A DNA stretch of 64,000 nucleotides from CS2-K091 sp035527155 (GCA_035527155.1 DATLBB010000074.1:3696-67695), one strand, 5' to 3'. Counted from the first letter of the stretch, positions 1 through 8,222 are shown. Numbers and translations are program-made. Notes: a model not told the origin generated them from the sequence alone.

Positions 1-1
1 T

Positions 2-3000
2 ACGGCCCAGGGCAAATACGGCGGGGGAACTGGAGAGCCGAATGATCCGTATCTGATTTACACTGCTGAGCAGATAAATGAGATTGGCTTAAATGAGGAT
101 GATTGGAACAAATGCTTTAAGCTGATGGCCGATATAGACCTGAGCGGCTTTACGGGAACAAGTTTCAATATCATCGGATACTGTGTTGATTCGTGGGAGG
201 ATGACAAACCGTTTACCGGCGTCTTTGACGGCAACGGCCATACAATTTCAAACTTCAGCTACACTTCCACAGATATAGATTACATAGGAATTTTCGCCTA
301 CGTCAATGACTTCGAGGCAGCAATCAAAGATCTGGGTTTGATTGACCCTGATGTTGATGCGGGAACAGGATGTTTTGTTGGTTCGCTTGTTGGCTGGTTC
401 AGAGGTGGCACAATAACCGATTGTTACGTTGACGGCGCCGCCGTTGCAGGTACTGAAGGCGTTGGCGGCCTGGTGGGACAAAATGGTATTTGTTATCACG
501 CAGATGAGTGCCACGGAGGTAAGATGTCAAATTGCTATTCGACAGGTACCATTTCGGGATATTCGGCTGTCGGCGGACTTGTGGGAAAGAGTAATGGTGG
601 CACAATATACAACTGCTATTCAGATAGCATCGTTTCGGGAACAACTGGTATCGGCGGATTGCTGGGAGATAATGAAGAGGGCGCAATCTTCAACTCCTAC
701 TCGCACAGCGGCGTATCAGGCAATGATCAAGTCGGCGGTCTGCTGGGTTCAAACCATTGGGGTACAGTCTCCAGCAGCTATTCAACCGGCGGCGTTTCGG
801 GGGATGACCAGGTAGGCGGACTGGCAGGATACAATAGTGGAGGAGGGGTTGCGAGTTCTTTCTGGGACATCCAGACCAGTGGACAGGCTACCAGTGCCGG
901 CGGAACGGGCAAGACCACAGCCGAGATGCAGGATCCGAGTACTTTTATGGATGCCGGGTGGGATTTCGTAGGTAAGGTGGACGGCCCGCATGATGTTTGG
1001 GCGGAACCTGCCGGCGGGGGCTATCCCATTCTCTGCTGGCAACTGCCGCATTTCTTTGGATTGCCCGGCTTTTCGGGTGGTTTGGGAACCAACGATGAAC
1101 CATACCTTATATCAACAGCTAATGAATTGAACAGTATCGGCCATAATCCGAGACTTATGGTCGCACATTTTAAGTTGATCGATGATATTGATTTAACCGG
1201 AACGGACTTATTTCTCATTGGCAGCGAACTATTTCCTTTCAGAGGTGTATTTGACGGCAATGGCAGGAAAATCTCAAACTTCACCTATAGTTCCACTGAT
1301 GCAGACCAGATAGGACTGTTCAAGTACGTTTATGGAGAAAATGCGCTAATCAAAGATTTGGGAGTGATTGCCCCTGATGTTGACGTGGGGAGAGGATACT
1401 ATGTTGGTTCGCTGGTTGGCCGCTTGTTTGAGGGAAAAGTCACGAACTGTTACGTCCAGGGCGGTAGCGTTTCGGGAAATTTTTGTGTCGGCAGCCTGGT
1501 GGGAGATAATAATCGTGGTACGTTAACCAACTGCCATGCCACCGGAGAAGTGTCGGGGTATTTCTATGTCGGCGGGCTGCTCGGACAGAGTTATTATGGC
1601 ACAATCAATAACTGTGATTCAGAAGCCGACGTCTACGGGGGTCACTATGCCGGTGGGCTGCTGGGATATAATGATTGGGGTAGCACAATCAACAACTGCC
1701 ATACCACAGGCACCGTTTCGGGGGATGGTTACGTCGGAGGGCTCGTGGGAGACAATTTCGCAACAATCTCCAACTGCAATACCACAGGCACCGTTTCGGG
1801 AAATGGTTCCGTTGGCGGCTTGGCCGGTGAGAGTTCTTATGGCAAAATCACAAATTGCTATGCCGTAGGAGAAGTTAGAGGTGGTGATTTCGCCGGCGGC
1901 CTCGTAGGAGACAATTCGTCAACAATGACCAATTGCTATGCTGATGGGGACGTTAGCGGCGAGTATAATGTCGGCGGACTCGCCGGAAGACATTCTTATC
2001 GCACAATGACCAACTGCTATGCCACCGGCGACGCTTCGGGGACCGGATGGAGTGTTGGCGGCCTGGTGGGGCATAACTATTCTGGCACAATCTCCAACTG
2101 CTATGCCAAAGGTACCGCTTCGGGAAATATGTACGTCGGCGGACTGGCGGGATGGAATCAGAAAGGTACAATCAGCCACTGCTATTCTACCGGCGGCGCT
2201 TCGGGGACCAGATCTAATGTCGGCGGACTCGTGGGAAGCAATTATGGCGGTGCCACAATCAACAACTGCTATTCTACGGGTAGTGCTGCCGGGAATGAAG
2301 ACGTCGGCGGCTTCGCTGGAAGTAATAATAGCACTATCACCAATTGCTATTCGACAGGCGGCGTTTCGGGACATTCCGACGTCGGCGGTCTTGTGGGGGA
2401 AAATTATAAAGGTAAGATCGCCAACTCCTATTCGATCGGCAGCGTTACGGGACATTCCGATGCCGGCGGACTGGTGGGATGGAATTATCGCGGTGAGATT
2501 TCCGCTTCTTTCTGGGATGTCAACACCAGCGGCCAAACAACAAGCGATGGGGGAACAGGACTTGTTACTAACGAGATGCAGATACGCTCTACATTTGAAG
2601 GTGCCGGCTGGGATTTCAACACACCTGTCTGGACTATTGACGAGGGCGTCGATTATCCCCGGCTATGGTGGGAGCTGACACCAGTGCTGCATACCGAACC
2701 CGAGGTAACTTTAGAGACCAGCAACACTATTTACTGGGAACCTGTACCTGGTGCCAATGAGTATTACGCTGAGTGTGCCGAGGATGCGAACTTTACCAGT
2801 ATTCTTTACAACACCGGCTGGATTACCGAAACCAGCTACGAGTTCACCGGCCTGGAGTTAGGACAGCAATACTGGTATAGCGTAAAGGCCAGAAACGCAG
2901 AAGGAACCGAGACAAACTGGTCTAATGTGGAATCGTCACTGCAGGGGACACTTGCCGATGCGGTAGAGGTGTTGCTTGAGCCGGAGAGCTTAAAGAATGA

Positions 3001-3235
3001 GAACATGAAAAACGCTCTATTGAAAAAGATAGATGCAGCGCTGAAGATGATTGAGGAAGGAAACTACACCGGTGCTCTGAGTAAACTCCGAAATGACATT
3101 TTAGCAAAGATGAACGGATGCGGCGAGAAGGGTGAGCCTGACAAAAACGACTGGATAATAACGTGTGAAGAACAAAGCGAGCAATATCGGCTTGTTATGG
3201 AGACTATCGAATATGTAAAAAGCCTTATGGAGTAA
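2..3235 (+). CDS. GLUG-repeat surface protein, 5' truncated by window edge
   Basis: The reading frame is open from base 2, so the start lies outside the window; about 1077 residues are visible. Two similar blocks (about 2-1050 and 1075-2690) each open with an E/D-P-Y-L-I ... D-I-D-L segment, run through many copies of a roughly 27-residue GLUG-type repeat (GGLVG, then N-x-GTI-x-NCY, then TG-x-VSG) and close with S/A-SFWD followed by a TSGQ-T-S segment. A fibronectin-III-like domain follows (about 2690-2945, with a YWEPV strand and a W-S/T motif), then a helical, charged C-terminus. GLUG proteins are large secreted or cell-surface proteins, thought adhesive or enzyme-associated. No catalytic motif is visible, and the signal peptide would be in the missing part. 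The many near-identical repeats make assembly collapse or copy-number change possible. Confidence 0.9.
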   Translation, partial: TAQGKYGGGTGEPNDPYLIYTAEQINEIGLNEDDWNKCFKLMADIDLSGFTGTSFNIIGYCVDSWEDDKPFTGVFDGNGHTISNFSYTSTDIDYIGIFAYVNDFEAAIKDLGLIDPDVDAGTGCFVGSLVGWFRGGTITDCYVDGAAVAGTEGVGGLVGQNGICYHADECHGGKMSNCYSTGTISGYSAVGGLVGKSNGGTIYNCYSDSIVSGTTGIGGLLGDNEEGAIFNSYSHSGVSGNDQVGGLLGSNHWGTVSSSYSTGGVSGDDQVGGLAGYNSGGGVASSFWDIQTSGQATSAGGTGKTTAEMQDPSTFMDAGWDFVGKVDGPHDVWAEPAGGGYPILCWQLPHFFGLPGFSGGLGTNDEPYLISTANELNSIGHNPRLMVAHFKLIDDIDLTGTDLFLIGSELFPFRGVFDGNGRKISNFTYSSTDADQIGLFKYVYGENALIKDLGVIAPDVDVGRGYYVGSLVGRLFEGKVTNCYVQGGSVSGNFCVGSLVGDNNRGTLTNCHATGEVSGYFYVGGLLGQSYYGTINNCDSEADVYGGHYAGGLLGYNDWGSTINNCHTTGTVSGDGYVGGLVGDNFATISNCNTTGTVSGNGSVGGLAGESSYGKITNCYAVGEVRGGDFAGGLVGDNSSTMTNCYADGDVSGEYNVGGLAGRHSYRTMTNCYATGDASGTGWSVGGLVGHNYSGTISNCYAKGTASGNMYVGGLAGWNQKGTISHCYSTGGASGTRSNVGGLVGSNYGGATINNCYSTGSAAGNEDVGGFAGSNNSTITNCYSTGGVSGHSDVGGLVGENYKGKIANSYSIGSVTGHSDAGGLVGWNYRGEISASFWDVNTSGQTTSDGGTGLVTNEMQIRSTFEGAGWDFNTPVWTIDEGVDYPRLWWELTPVLHTEPEVTLETSNTIYWEPVPGANEYYAECAEDANFTSILYNTGWITETSYEFTGLELGQQYWYSVKARNAEGTETNWSNVESSLQGTLADAVEVLLEPESLKNENMKNALLKKIDAALKMIEEGNYTGALSKLRNDILAKMNGCGEKGEPDKNDWIITCEEQSEQYRLVMETIEYVKSLME

Positions 3236-3304
3236 AGGCTGGATTAAAATAGCAACGGAGAATCGCAGCAATAATCGCCTCGTAACATTGGTAATCGGTC
3301 GGCA

Positions 3305-3505
3305 TTAGCCGTAGGTTTTGCCGGCTTCATCCACGTAAGTAGTGCTCTTTGCGTGCTTTATCACCTTGACCGCTTTCGGCACTTCGTCGAGCTTCGGGAC
3401 TTTGAACAGCTTGTGGCACTTGCGGCATCTTATGCGACGGTCGGCGGCGCTGCCGTCGAGTAACCAGACGCAGCCACAGGCCGGGCATTGGGCAATAATC
3501 TGCAT
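3305..3505 (-). CDS. Small zinc-ribbon protein (MJ0042-like)
   Basis: A 66-residue protein with a C-x2-C-x-C cluster near residues 8-13 and a second C-x2-C near residues 28-31, embedded in a CPxCG...IRCRKC pattern. This is the layout of MJ0042/FmdB-type zinc ribbons, which are very frequent as short proteins or N-terminal modules in planctomycetes. It probably binds one zinc ion; nucleic-acid or protein partner unknown. The start ATG at 3505 has an AAAGGT-like ribosome site about ten bases upstream. It is monocistronic and separated from its neighbours, with no evident link to the flagellar genes. Confidence 0.7.
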   Translation of the reverse strand: MQIIAQCPACGCVWLLDGSAADRRIRCRKCHKLFKVPKLDEVPKAVKVIKHAKSTTYVDEAGKTYG

Positions 3506-3738
3506 CAGTAAAGACCTTTGTCAAAAGCCAGGTACTGAAATTCGAGACCTACTTAGACACACAGTATTTTAGCCACAGACCCGATGTGCATCCATTATAA
3601 ATTTCCCCGCCCCCAAACACATCTTTTGGCGTTTGGAGAAGTCCTTTCTCCTTGTCCTATAATATCACTTTATCGCAAGCAGTTTCATCGTTACTACGAA
3701 AAGTCTGAGGCCTGTGGGCCAGGCTGATGCTATTTTCC
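3506..3738. other. Non-coding stretch between zinc-ribbon gene and promoter at 3739
   Basis: No convincing reading frame. An imperfect inverted repeat lies around 3615-3645 (CCAAACAC ... GCGTTTGG). Nothing else is recognisable. Confidence 0.4.
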
Positions 3739-3767
3739 TTGATTTAGCTGTTTGAATGTGCTAACAT
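3739..3767 (+). promoter_or_regulatory. Sigma70-type promoter for the 79-aa ORF
   Basis: TTGATT (3739-3744), a 17-base spacer, then TAACAT (3762-3767). Each hexamer matches the consensus at four of six positions. The predicted start near 3774 leaves a very short leader before the AGGGAG ribosome site and the ATG at 3792. Confidence 0.45.
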
Positions 3768-3791
3768 AGCCTTCACAGGGAGTGTGATGAT

Positions 3792-4031
3792 ATGGTAAAG
3801 AGAATCCCGTGTAGAGTTGTTAGAACCAAGGCTCTCGGCAAAAGCAGTAACGCAGTGCGGCAAGTGAGCACGTCAATTAATGCTTACCATAAGAGTGGCG
3901 ATGTTGTTACCAGGCCCCCCAAATCCTATAAGTCGGCTTCGGGAACCCTTACCTATACAGAGCTGCTGGAGATAACAAGAGTGTCCATAGACGACGGCCT
4001 AACGGGACAGATTCTTGATTGTTACGTTTGA
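3792..4031 (+). CDS. Small hypothetical protein, 79 aa
   Basis: A 79-residue basic protein, rich in Lys, Arg, Ser and Thr, without Cys clusters, signal peptide or membrane segment. I do not recognise a family. What supports a real gene is a properly spaced AGGGAG ribosome site nine bases before the ATG and a sigma70-like promoter just upstream. It stands alone on the plus strand between two minus-strand genes, and the downstream gene converges on it from 4081. It could equally be a chance ORF. Confidence 0.4.
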   Translation: MVKRIPCRVVRTKALGKSSNAVRQVSTSINAYHKSGDVVTRPPKSYKSASGTLTYTELLEITRVSIDDGLTGQILDCYV

Positions 4032-4080
4032 GGCCCAGCTTTTTGATTTACAGGCGAAGGGCCTTGAAGAGCAGGTCAGC

Positions 4081-4575
4081 TTAGAGCAAATCTTTTAAGT
4101 AGTTTCTGAGGAAATAGCGGCATTGAGACAATACCAACGCGCTTATCATTATGATGACAAAAGCGTCGATGGGGGAGACTTCATTTATTGCGACGGCCAA
4201 AGCTGTGCCCGCGGCCGGTGGGTGCTCAACGTCCAAAGCTACCATAACGAAGATAGCAATTCCAACTGCAAGGGCATATTCAAGGGAATAATACGGCAGG
4301 GGAGTATAATAGAATATAGCTCCAGAGGCCAATCCGACCAGATGGCCGCCGATGACATTTCTTGTTTGTGCGGAGTAGTCTTTGGGTACTGCGAATACGA
4401 TAAAAGCAGTGGCCCCCATTGCGCTGATTACGACCATTTTGTCTTTGCCCAGGACAAGGACGAGGATAAACAGAGCAGCGGCAGCCAATAAGCTTTGCAG
4501 CAGGTAATATTTCCAAAGCTTTTTGAACTTTCCCCTGATTGAAGTTTCCGATTTCATATTTTGCGTAGCCATCAT
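4081..4575 (-). CDS. HPP family integral membrane protein
   Basis: A 164-residue membrane protein with about four hydrophobic segments after a basic cytoplasmic N-terminus. The family signature is clear: GATAFIVFAVP near residues 54-64, the Q-x-RNVIGGHLVG segment near 70-82, and EHPPAAGTALA near 117-127, which contains the HPP triplet that names the family. HPP proteins are small transporters; a plant plastid member moves nitrite. Substrate here is unknown. The start is the first of two consecutive ATGs and lacks a strong ribosome site. The gene follows flgM on the same strand across a 170-base gap and is not evidently part of the flagellar system. Confidence 0.85.
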   Translation of the reverse strand: MMATQNMKSETSIRGKFKKLWKYYLLQSLLAAAALFILVLVLGKDKMVVISAMGATAFIVFAVPKDYSAQTRNVIGGHLVGLASGAIFYYTPLPYYSLEYALAVGIAIFVMVALDVEHPPAAGTALAVAINEVSPIDAFVIIMISALVLSQCRYFLRNYLKDLL

Positions 4576-4745
4576 ATTTTTTCAATATGCGGCCCGGAAT
4601 GTAAACAAAAGGACGGCGAGGAATGAGTAACCTTCGTGGTGCCAAGTTTACACATTTCCTCGCCGAGTTTCTGAAATCCGTTCGGGCTTCTGATTCGACC
4701 GTCCGTGGTCGGCCCTGCGATTTAACTCTTTCTCAGTTAAGGTTT

Positions 4746-5015
4746 TTATATACCGAATTTTATGATGTTTTTTGCGGCTGCTCGGAAGTTTTTCGGACTT
4801 TCAAGCCGGCCTGACAGTAAAAGCTTTCGTGCCGCGCCTACGGCATCGGCATCCGTTTGCGAGGCCTGCATTGCCTGGTCAATTAAAGAAGCATAATTAA
4901 CCTGCACGGATACATCCATATCACTATTTGGAACGGCACCGCCGGAGTTGGGCTGCCTGGAAGATAATTCTTCCAAAGAATCACGAATTTGATTGGTATT
5001 TATTTTCTCTATCAT
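4746..5015 (-). CDS. flgM: FlgM-like anti-sigma28 factor
   Basis: An 89-residue soluble protein with a polar N-terminus beginning M-I-E-K-I-N-T-N-Q-I, like FlgM proteins. Its C-terminal half has the usual helix pattern ending AARKLLLSGRL ... FRAAAKNII, matching the sigma-binding region of FlgM (A-x-x-LL-x-SG-x-L ... AA-x-x-I). FlgM holds FliA inactive until the hook is complete and is then exported through the finished basal body. Identification rests on this C-terminal pattern, the length, and position at the 3' end of the operon that contains fliA; overall similarity to proteobacterial FlgM is weak. A 20-bp perfect palindrome lies 118-137 bases upstream of its start. Confidence 0.65.
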   Translation of the reverse strand: MIEKINTNQIRDSLEELSSRQPNSGGAVPNSDMDVSVQVNYASLIDQAMQASQTDADAVGAARKLLLSGRLESPKNFRAAAKNIIKFGI

Positions 5016-5132
5016 TGCATTACTTTTCTCTCAGGACTTCTAATCCCACAATTTTTCTCGCACAATTTTGACAAAACTTTAGGATTTTTTGCCGGATTCT
5101 CATTTTTTTTCTAAAGTTGACGTTTTTTTCGG

Positions 5133-5152
5133 TCGAAAACACGTGTTTTCGA
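5133..5152. promoter_or_regulatory. Perfect 20-bp palindrome between lipoprotein gene and flgM
   Basis: TCGAAAACACGTGTTTTCGA is self-complementary over all 20 bases. It lies in the 152-base gap between the 5168 stop and the flgM start. It could be an operator for a dimeric regulator, or a transcript hairpin. There is no T-run on the minus strand after it, so it is not a typical intrinsic terminator for this operon. Confidence 0.5.
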
Positions 5153-5167
5153 GCTTTCGTTTTTGCT

Positions 5168-5920
5168 CTATAGTGTTGCTGCCACCTCATAAACTACAAA
5201 CTTGATAAACTCAATTGGACTCACAGCTACTAACTGTTCACGCAAAGGTTCAAAACCAGAGCGTATCTGATATTGAAAATAGCTTTTTATCCGAAGCTCA
5301 GTCGTTTTATCGGCTGTGTCCCAAATTTGCTCAAAAGCCCACAGTAACTGCCCATCCCTCAGGTCCACAAGCTTCAGGCGAAGACCAATGGCCATATGAG
5401 GATAAGGCTTGAACTGGGTAATAGTTCCGAGCAATATCGCATCGCACTTTAATGTCTTGTGGAATGCGACCAACTGGTCAAGGGTATATGCCGACGACCC
5501 CGCCGCCGCAGTACTTTGCGTTTGGGGAACCGAGTTTAAGCCAAGCTGCAAGCTGCGCCAGGCAGGGTCACTCCGGCGGATAACAGCTAATCCGAAAAGC
5601 TGTTTCTTCTGCAATGCCTGGAAAAGGGATTCGGTTACATCAGCGGAAATTTGGGGATAACTCGAATTGTTTTCCAGCTCGACTAAAGCAGTCCTGCCAA
5701 CGGTGGACAAATCCTTATTCGGATTTCGATAATAGTACTCCGCCATTGGAGCAGCGACTGTATAGAACTGGCAGCCTGAAGCTGATAAAAGAACCGGCAA
5801 CAACAACAATATTGTGAATCGAGTATCGTAAATCGCATTGCGTATCCCATATAAGATGTAAGATACGAACAACGTGATACGAACACCAAGAAGCGATAAT
5901 TCTGTTTTGAAGGTATTCAT
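5168..5920 (-). CDS. Lipoprotein, possibly FlgO/LpoB-like
   Basis: A 250-residue protein. A hydrophobic segment ends in LLSASGC near residue 50, a probable lipobox. The mature part has an alpha/beta pattern with CDAILLGTITQF followed by a strand and L-x-L-V-D-L-R-D-G-Q-LLWAFE, reminiscent of the CsgG/TolB-N/LpoB fold that also occurs in the flagellar outer-membrane protein FlgO; I cannot prove homology. The ATG at 5920 has a good GGCAGGA ribosome site. Residues about 11-37, before the hydrophobic core, are encoded by a 7-bp repeat array. Position inside a flagellar operon suggests an envelope role around the L/P rings. Confidence 0.7.
   Translation of the reverse strand: MNTFKTELSLLGVRITLFVSYILYGIRNAIYDTRFTILLLLPVLLSASGCQFYTVAAPMAEYYYRNPNKDLSTVGRTALVELENNSSYPQISADVTESLFQALQKKQLFGLAVIRRSDPAWRSLQLGLNSVPQTQSTAAAGSSAYTLDQLVAFHKTLKCDAILLGTITQFKPYPHMAIGLRLKLVDLRDGQLLWAFEQIWDTADKTTELRIKSYFQYQIRSGFEPLREQLVAVSPIEFIKFVVYEVAATL
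5818..5887. repeat. 7-bp-period repeat array, ten units, inside lipoprotein gene
   Basis: Ten consecutive heptamers, degenerate (e.g. ATCGAGT, ATCGTAA, AAGATAC, GTGATAC, GAACACC). The array is translated in frame and forms the long n-region of the lipoprotein signal sequence, giving a 7-residue periodicity. Confidence 0.65.
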
Positions 5921-5942
5921 TTTCCTGCCCTAAAGTTTTGAT

Positions 5943-6542
5943 TTAGTTCCGTTTAGATTGGCTGGTTTCACTCATCGATACGGCTGCTGAGCTTTTGTTC
6001 TCTCCCTTAACTAATTCTGCCTTGACCTCTCCGCCGAGGATTGTAAGTATCCTTAGCAACGTTTCCAGTTGGGCTGTATCGGCGTCGCGCATCTCCTCAC
6101 GAAAACCGAGGATGTCGGTCTTCCAATTATTCAATTCAATACGCATTTCAATCATAAAGTCATTTGCCTCGGTTAATTCCTTTTGCGTCTGCTGCAATTG
6201 AGTCTCAAGAGCGCCGACCTGATCTTTAAGCCGCTGGCTTTTGGTGATAAGGTCCTGTTTTTCCTGCCGGAGGGCAGACGCTTCTACGGAGAGCTCAGCG
6301 TATTTTTCCGACAATTCTATCGCGGACTCCACTACGGTTGGGCCTTGCGTGGTGGATTCCTGGAACCTTTTCGCAACAGAACCGCTCGGCAACTGCGTGG
6401 CGTTTTGTTGCGGTTGCTGTTGCTGAAGTGAGATAGGCTCAACAGAGAGCTTCCCCGGCTCTTTAGTAACCGTACAGCCCGACGACAAAACAATCAGCAG
6501 TGATGAAGTTAGTGAAATCATAATTTTTTGGTTAGTTTGCAT
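5943..6542 (-). CDS. Coiled-coil lipoprotein
   Basis: A 199-residue protein with a signal peptide and lipobox (IVLSSGC near residues 17-23). A Gln-rich linker follows, then a long heptad coiled coil (about residues 70-150) with repeated L/E/K/Q spacing. I place the start at the ATG at 6542 because it sits eight bases after GGAG and gives a normal signal peptide; a longer form from 6602 would begin inside the preceding gene. It overlaps that gene by 11 bases, so translation is probably coupled. Function unknown. Between fliA and flgM, an envelope-anchored structural role in the flagellum is plausible but inferred. Confidence 0.75.
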   Translation of the reverse strand: MQTNQKIMISLTSSLLIVLSSGCTVTKEPGKLSVEPISLQQQQPQQNATQLPSGSVAKRFQESTTQGPTVVESAIELSEKYAELSVEASALRQEKQDLITKSQRLKDQVGALETQLQQTQKELTEANDFMIEMRIELNNWKTDILGFREEMRDADTAQLETLLRILTILGGEVKAELVKGENKSSAAVSMSETSQSKRN

Positions 6543-6816
6543 TTTGTTTTTCTCCATTAATTTTTGTTTCGTTAGGCGCCTGTTCAGCGCCGGCATATTC
6601 ACATCTTAAATCCGTTCTTTTACCACAAGAACAGGTTATTTCTATGACTGCAAACCCAGGTTGGCTTTCCATAATACGCGCCTTGGGCGTGACCAGGGCT
6701 GCTGTTGTTTTTTGGGGCCCACCTATTGAAGACTGCACTTGCGCCACATCGAGACGGAATTGACCTTCGATTTTTACATCGCTTCCCTTTATAATGTGTC
6801 CCACTGTTTTTGGCAT
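6532..6816 (-). CDS. Small conserved-looking protein with CxC motif
   Basis: A 94-residue soluble protein. It opens with MPKTVGHIIKGSDVKI and carries a C-S-C-G ... C cluster near residues 62-71 that could bind a metal or form part of a zinc-ribbon-like knuckle. No family recognised. It overlaps the following lipoprotein gene by 11 bases and follows the 72-aa gene after 48 bases, so it is co-transcribed with fliA. The compact organisation argues that it is a real gene with a flagellar or regulatory role, but the sequence does not say which. Confidence 0.65.
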   Translation of the reverse strand: MPKTVGHIIKGSDVKIEGQFRLDVAQVQSSIGGPQKTTAALVTPKARIMESQPGFAVIEITCSCGKRTDLRCEYAGAEQAPNETKINGEKQNAN

Positions 6817-6864
6817 TTACTATCCCAACCTTTCATTGCTTCCTGTAAGATGAGAATTATTGAA

Positions 6865-7083
6865 TCACGCGCAATAGTCGATAGTATTCCGGTCATCTTC
6901 GCTTTCATCAAGCTCGCTTTGCAGGTCCTGCTCGTCGGCTGAGCTGTTTTGCTCTTGTTCGGAATATTCCTTATTTTCCTTTTGCGGCTGCTGACGGCGC
7001 TTTCTGTTCTCGCGTCGTCCGGCGGCTGGAATATTTTGCAAACTATCGACCGGCTTAATTATATTTGAATCACTATCTGCCAT
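6865..7083 (-). CDS. Small highly charged protein next to fliA
   Basis: A 72-residue hydrophilic protein, largely disordered by composition. Residues 8-30 contain IKPVDSLQNIP then a basic RRENRKRRQQ stretch, and the C-terminal half is strongly acidic with Glu, Asp and Gln. No family recognised. Its ATG at 7083 overlaps the 3' end of fliA by 11 bases, which implies translational coupling to the sigma factor. A role as a small partner or regulator is inference from position only. Confidence 0.6.
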   Translation of the reverse strand: MADSDSNIIKPVDSLQNIPAAGRRENRKRRQQPQKENKEYSEQEQNSSADEQDLQSELDESEDDRNTIDYCA

Positions 7084-7993
7084 CTTTCCACTGCCTCAAT
7101 TCTACGGACAGGTTAAATAGAGCACTTGCGTGCAGTTGACTGACGCGCGGCTCGGTAATTTCAAAAACCTCTGCAATCTGCTTCATCGTCAGGTGCCGCT
7201 GATAATAAAACAGAACAATTTGTCTCTGCCTGGCTGGTAACTGTTGTATCGCCTCGGCCAACTTATCTATAAGCTCGGCCTGTTCGATCTGCTGGACAGG
7301 AGTAGCGGTGTTTGGCGCCGTCAAGAGGTCGCCCAGTGCAGGCGTGTCCTCTCCAAATCCATCGATGGAGACAAAATGCCGGGCACGAGCACTTTTTAAT
7401 GTTTCATAAAGTTTATCAACTGTTATTCCAAGCTCTTCAGCCAACTGGGCGTCAGTGGGTGCGGCGCCTGTCCGCTCGGTGATTTTCTGTGCCAACTGCA
7501 TTGCATTGCGAATCTGCTTGTTGAGATTTGCAGGCAGCAAAGATGAGCCTCTGAGTTCATCCAAAATAGCTCCCTTGACCTTAGTATAAGCATACGTTTT
7601 GAACTCGGTATTGTGAGACGGGTCGAAATCGCGTGCGGCCTTGACCAGTCCAACAGCTCCTGCGGATACTAAATCTTCAAAAGATAACGGAGGCTTCAGA
7701 TACACTACGACCTTGTAGACTATTTTACGAACCATAGGCAAAAATTCAGTTATCCGTTCATTCCTGAGCGATTGTGTTTTCTGGCCGGCGTATGCGCGCA
7801 ATGCGGCGGTATTCAGATGCTTCCTGCTATCTTTAAGGGCTTCGACGCTCAGTTCAGCCGGAGCAGTCCCCAAGGCCGATTTATCAGCGGTCCGACTGGG
7901 TGGTTCGGCTGAGCTCACCATCGAAGACTCACCGCATTCCTTTTGCCCCCCAATAAACCGACGCACAGGAATGTTTTCAGCCTTTATCGGCAT
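7073..7993 (-). CDS. fliA: Flagellar sigma factor sigma28 (FliA)
   Basis: A 306-residue RNA polymerase sigma factor of the FliA/WhiG group, directing late flagellar genes. Region 2 is near residues 80-150 (SFEDLVSAGAVGLVKAARDFD, then TYAYTKVKGAILDELR), region 3 near 165-200, and region 4 with a helix-turn-helix at the C-terminus (LTMKQIAEVFEITEPRVSQLH). The ATG at 7993 has an AGAGGA ribosome site and overlaps the upstream gene by 17 bases. The N-terminus is about 50 residues longer than typical FliA. Residues 23-31 are encoded by a TTCGGCTGAGCTCACCATCGAAG palindromic repeat, so part of the extension is an inserted repeat. FliA sites are seen before flagellin and, weaker, before fliD. Confidence 0.95.
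   Translation of the reverse strand: MPIKAENIPVRRFIGGQKECGESSMVSSAEPPSRTADKSALGTAPAELSVEALKDSRKHLNTAALRAYAGQKTQSLRNERITEFLPMVRKIVYKVVVYLKPPLSFEDLVSAGAVGLVKAARDFDPSHNTEFKTYAYTKVKGAILDELRGSSLLPANLNKQIRNAMQLAQKITERTGAAPTDAQLAEELGITVDKLYETLKSARARHFVSIDGFGEDTPALGDLLTAPNTATPVQQIEQAELIDKLAEAIQQLPARQRQIVLFYYQRHLTMKQIAEVFEITEPRVSQLHASALFNLSVELRQWKDGR
7902..7926. repeat. TTCGGCT-AGCTCA-CGAAG palindromic repeat in fliA
   Basis: Imperfect palindrome matching copies at 12695, 18383 and 49069. It is translated in frame in the N-terminal extension of FliA (SSMVSSAEPP). Confidence 0.6.
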
Positions 7994-8222
7994 TTTCTTT
8001 TTCCTCTTGGCGCTTCATCCAGCTTGTAACTATCGCGTTCATCAAAATAGCGTTTATCGCTTTTACAGCCCAGGCTCCTGCTATATACGCAACCGCCGCC
8101 CCGGCGAGAGCCCTCTTACAGCAGGTAAACGGTGACAGAGCACTGGCCCAGCCGATTAAGCTCAGGCCGAAAAAACATATCACCGCAACGCTTACTGCAA
8201 TTGACCGAACGTGTAACGGCAT
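7977..8222 (-). CDS. Small two-helix membrane protein between flhA and fliA
   Basis: An 81-residue protein (from the ATG at 8222) with two hydrophobic helices, near residues 8-27 (VSVAVICFFGLSLIGWASAL) and 38-58, and a charged C-terminal tail. A TTG at 8276 would add 18 basic residues and cannot be excluded. In many bacteria flhF and flhG lie between flhA and fliA; neither is present, and this protein has no GTPase motif, so it is not a remnant of them. It overlaps fliA by 17 bases. Function unknown; a membrane partner of the export gate or motor is possible. Confidence 0.6.
   Translation of the reverse strand: MPLHVRSIAVSVAVICFFGLSLIGWASALSPFTCCKRALAGAAVAYIAGAWAVKAINAILMNAIVTSWMKRQEEKENADKG

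Noticed and set aside
1919..2536. Minus-strand ORF of 205 codons
   Set aside because: Antisense of the GLUG repeats; its apparent repeats simply mirror them.
4623..4814. Plus-strand ORF of 63 codons overlapping the flgM 3' end
   Set aside because: No ribosome site and antisense to the conserved end of FlgM.
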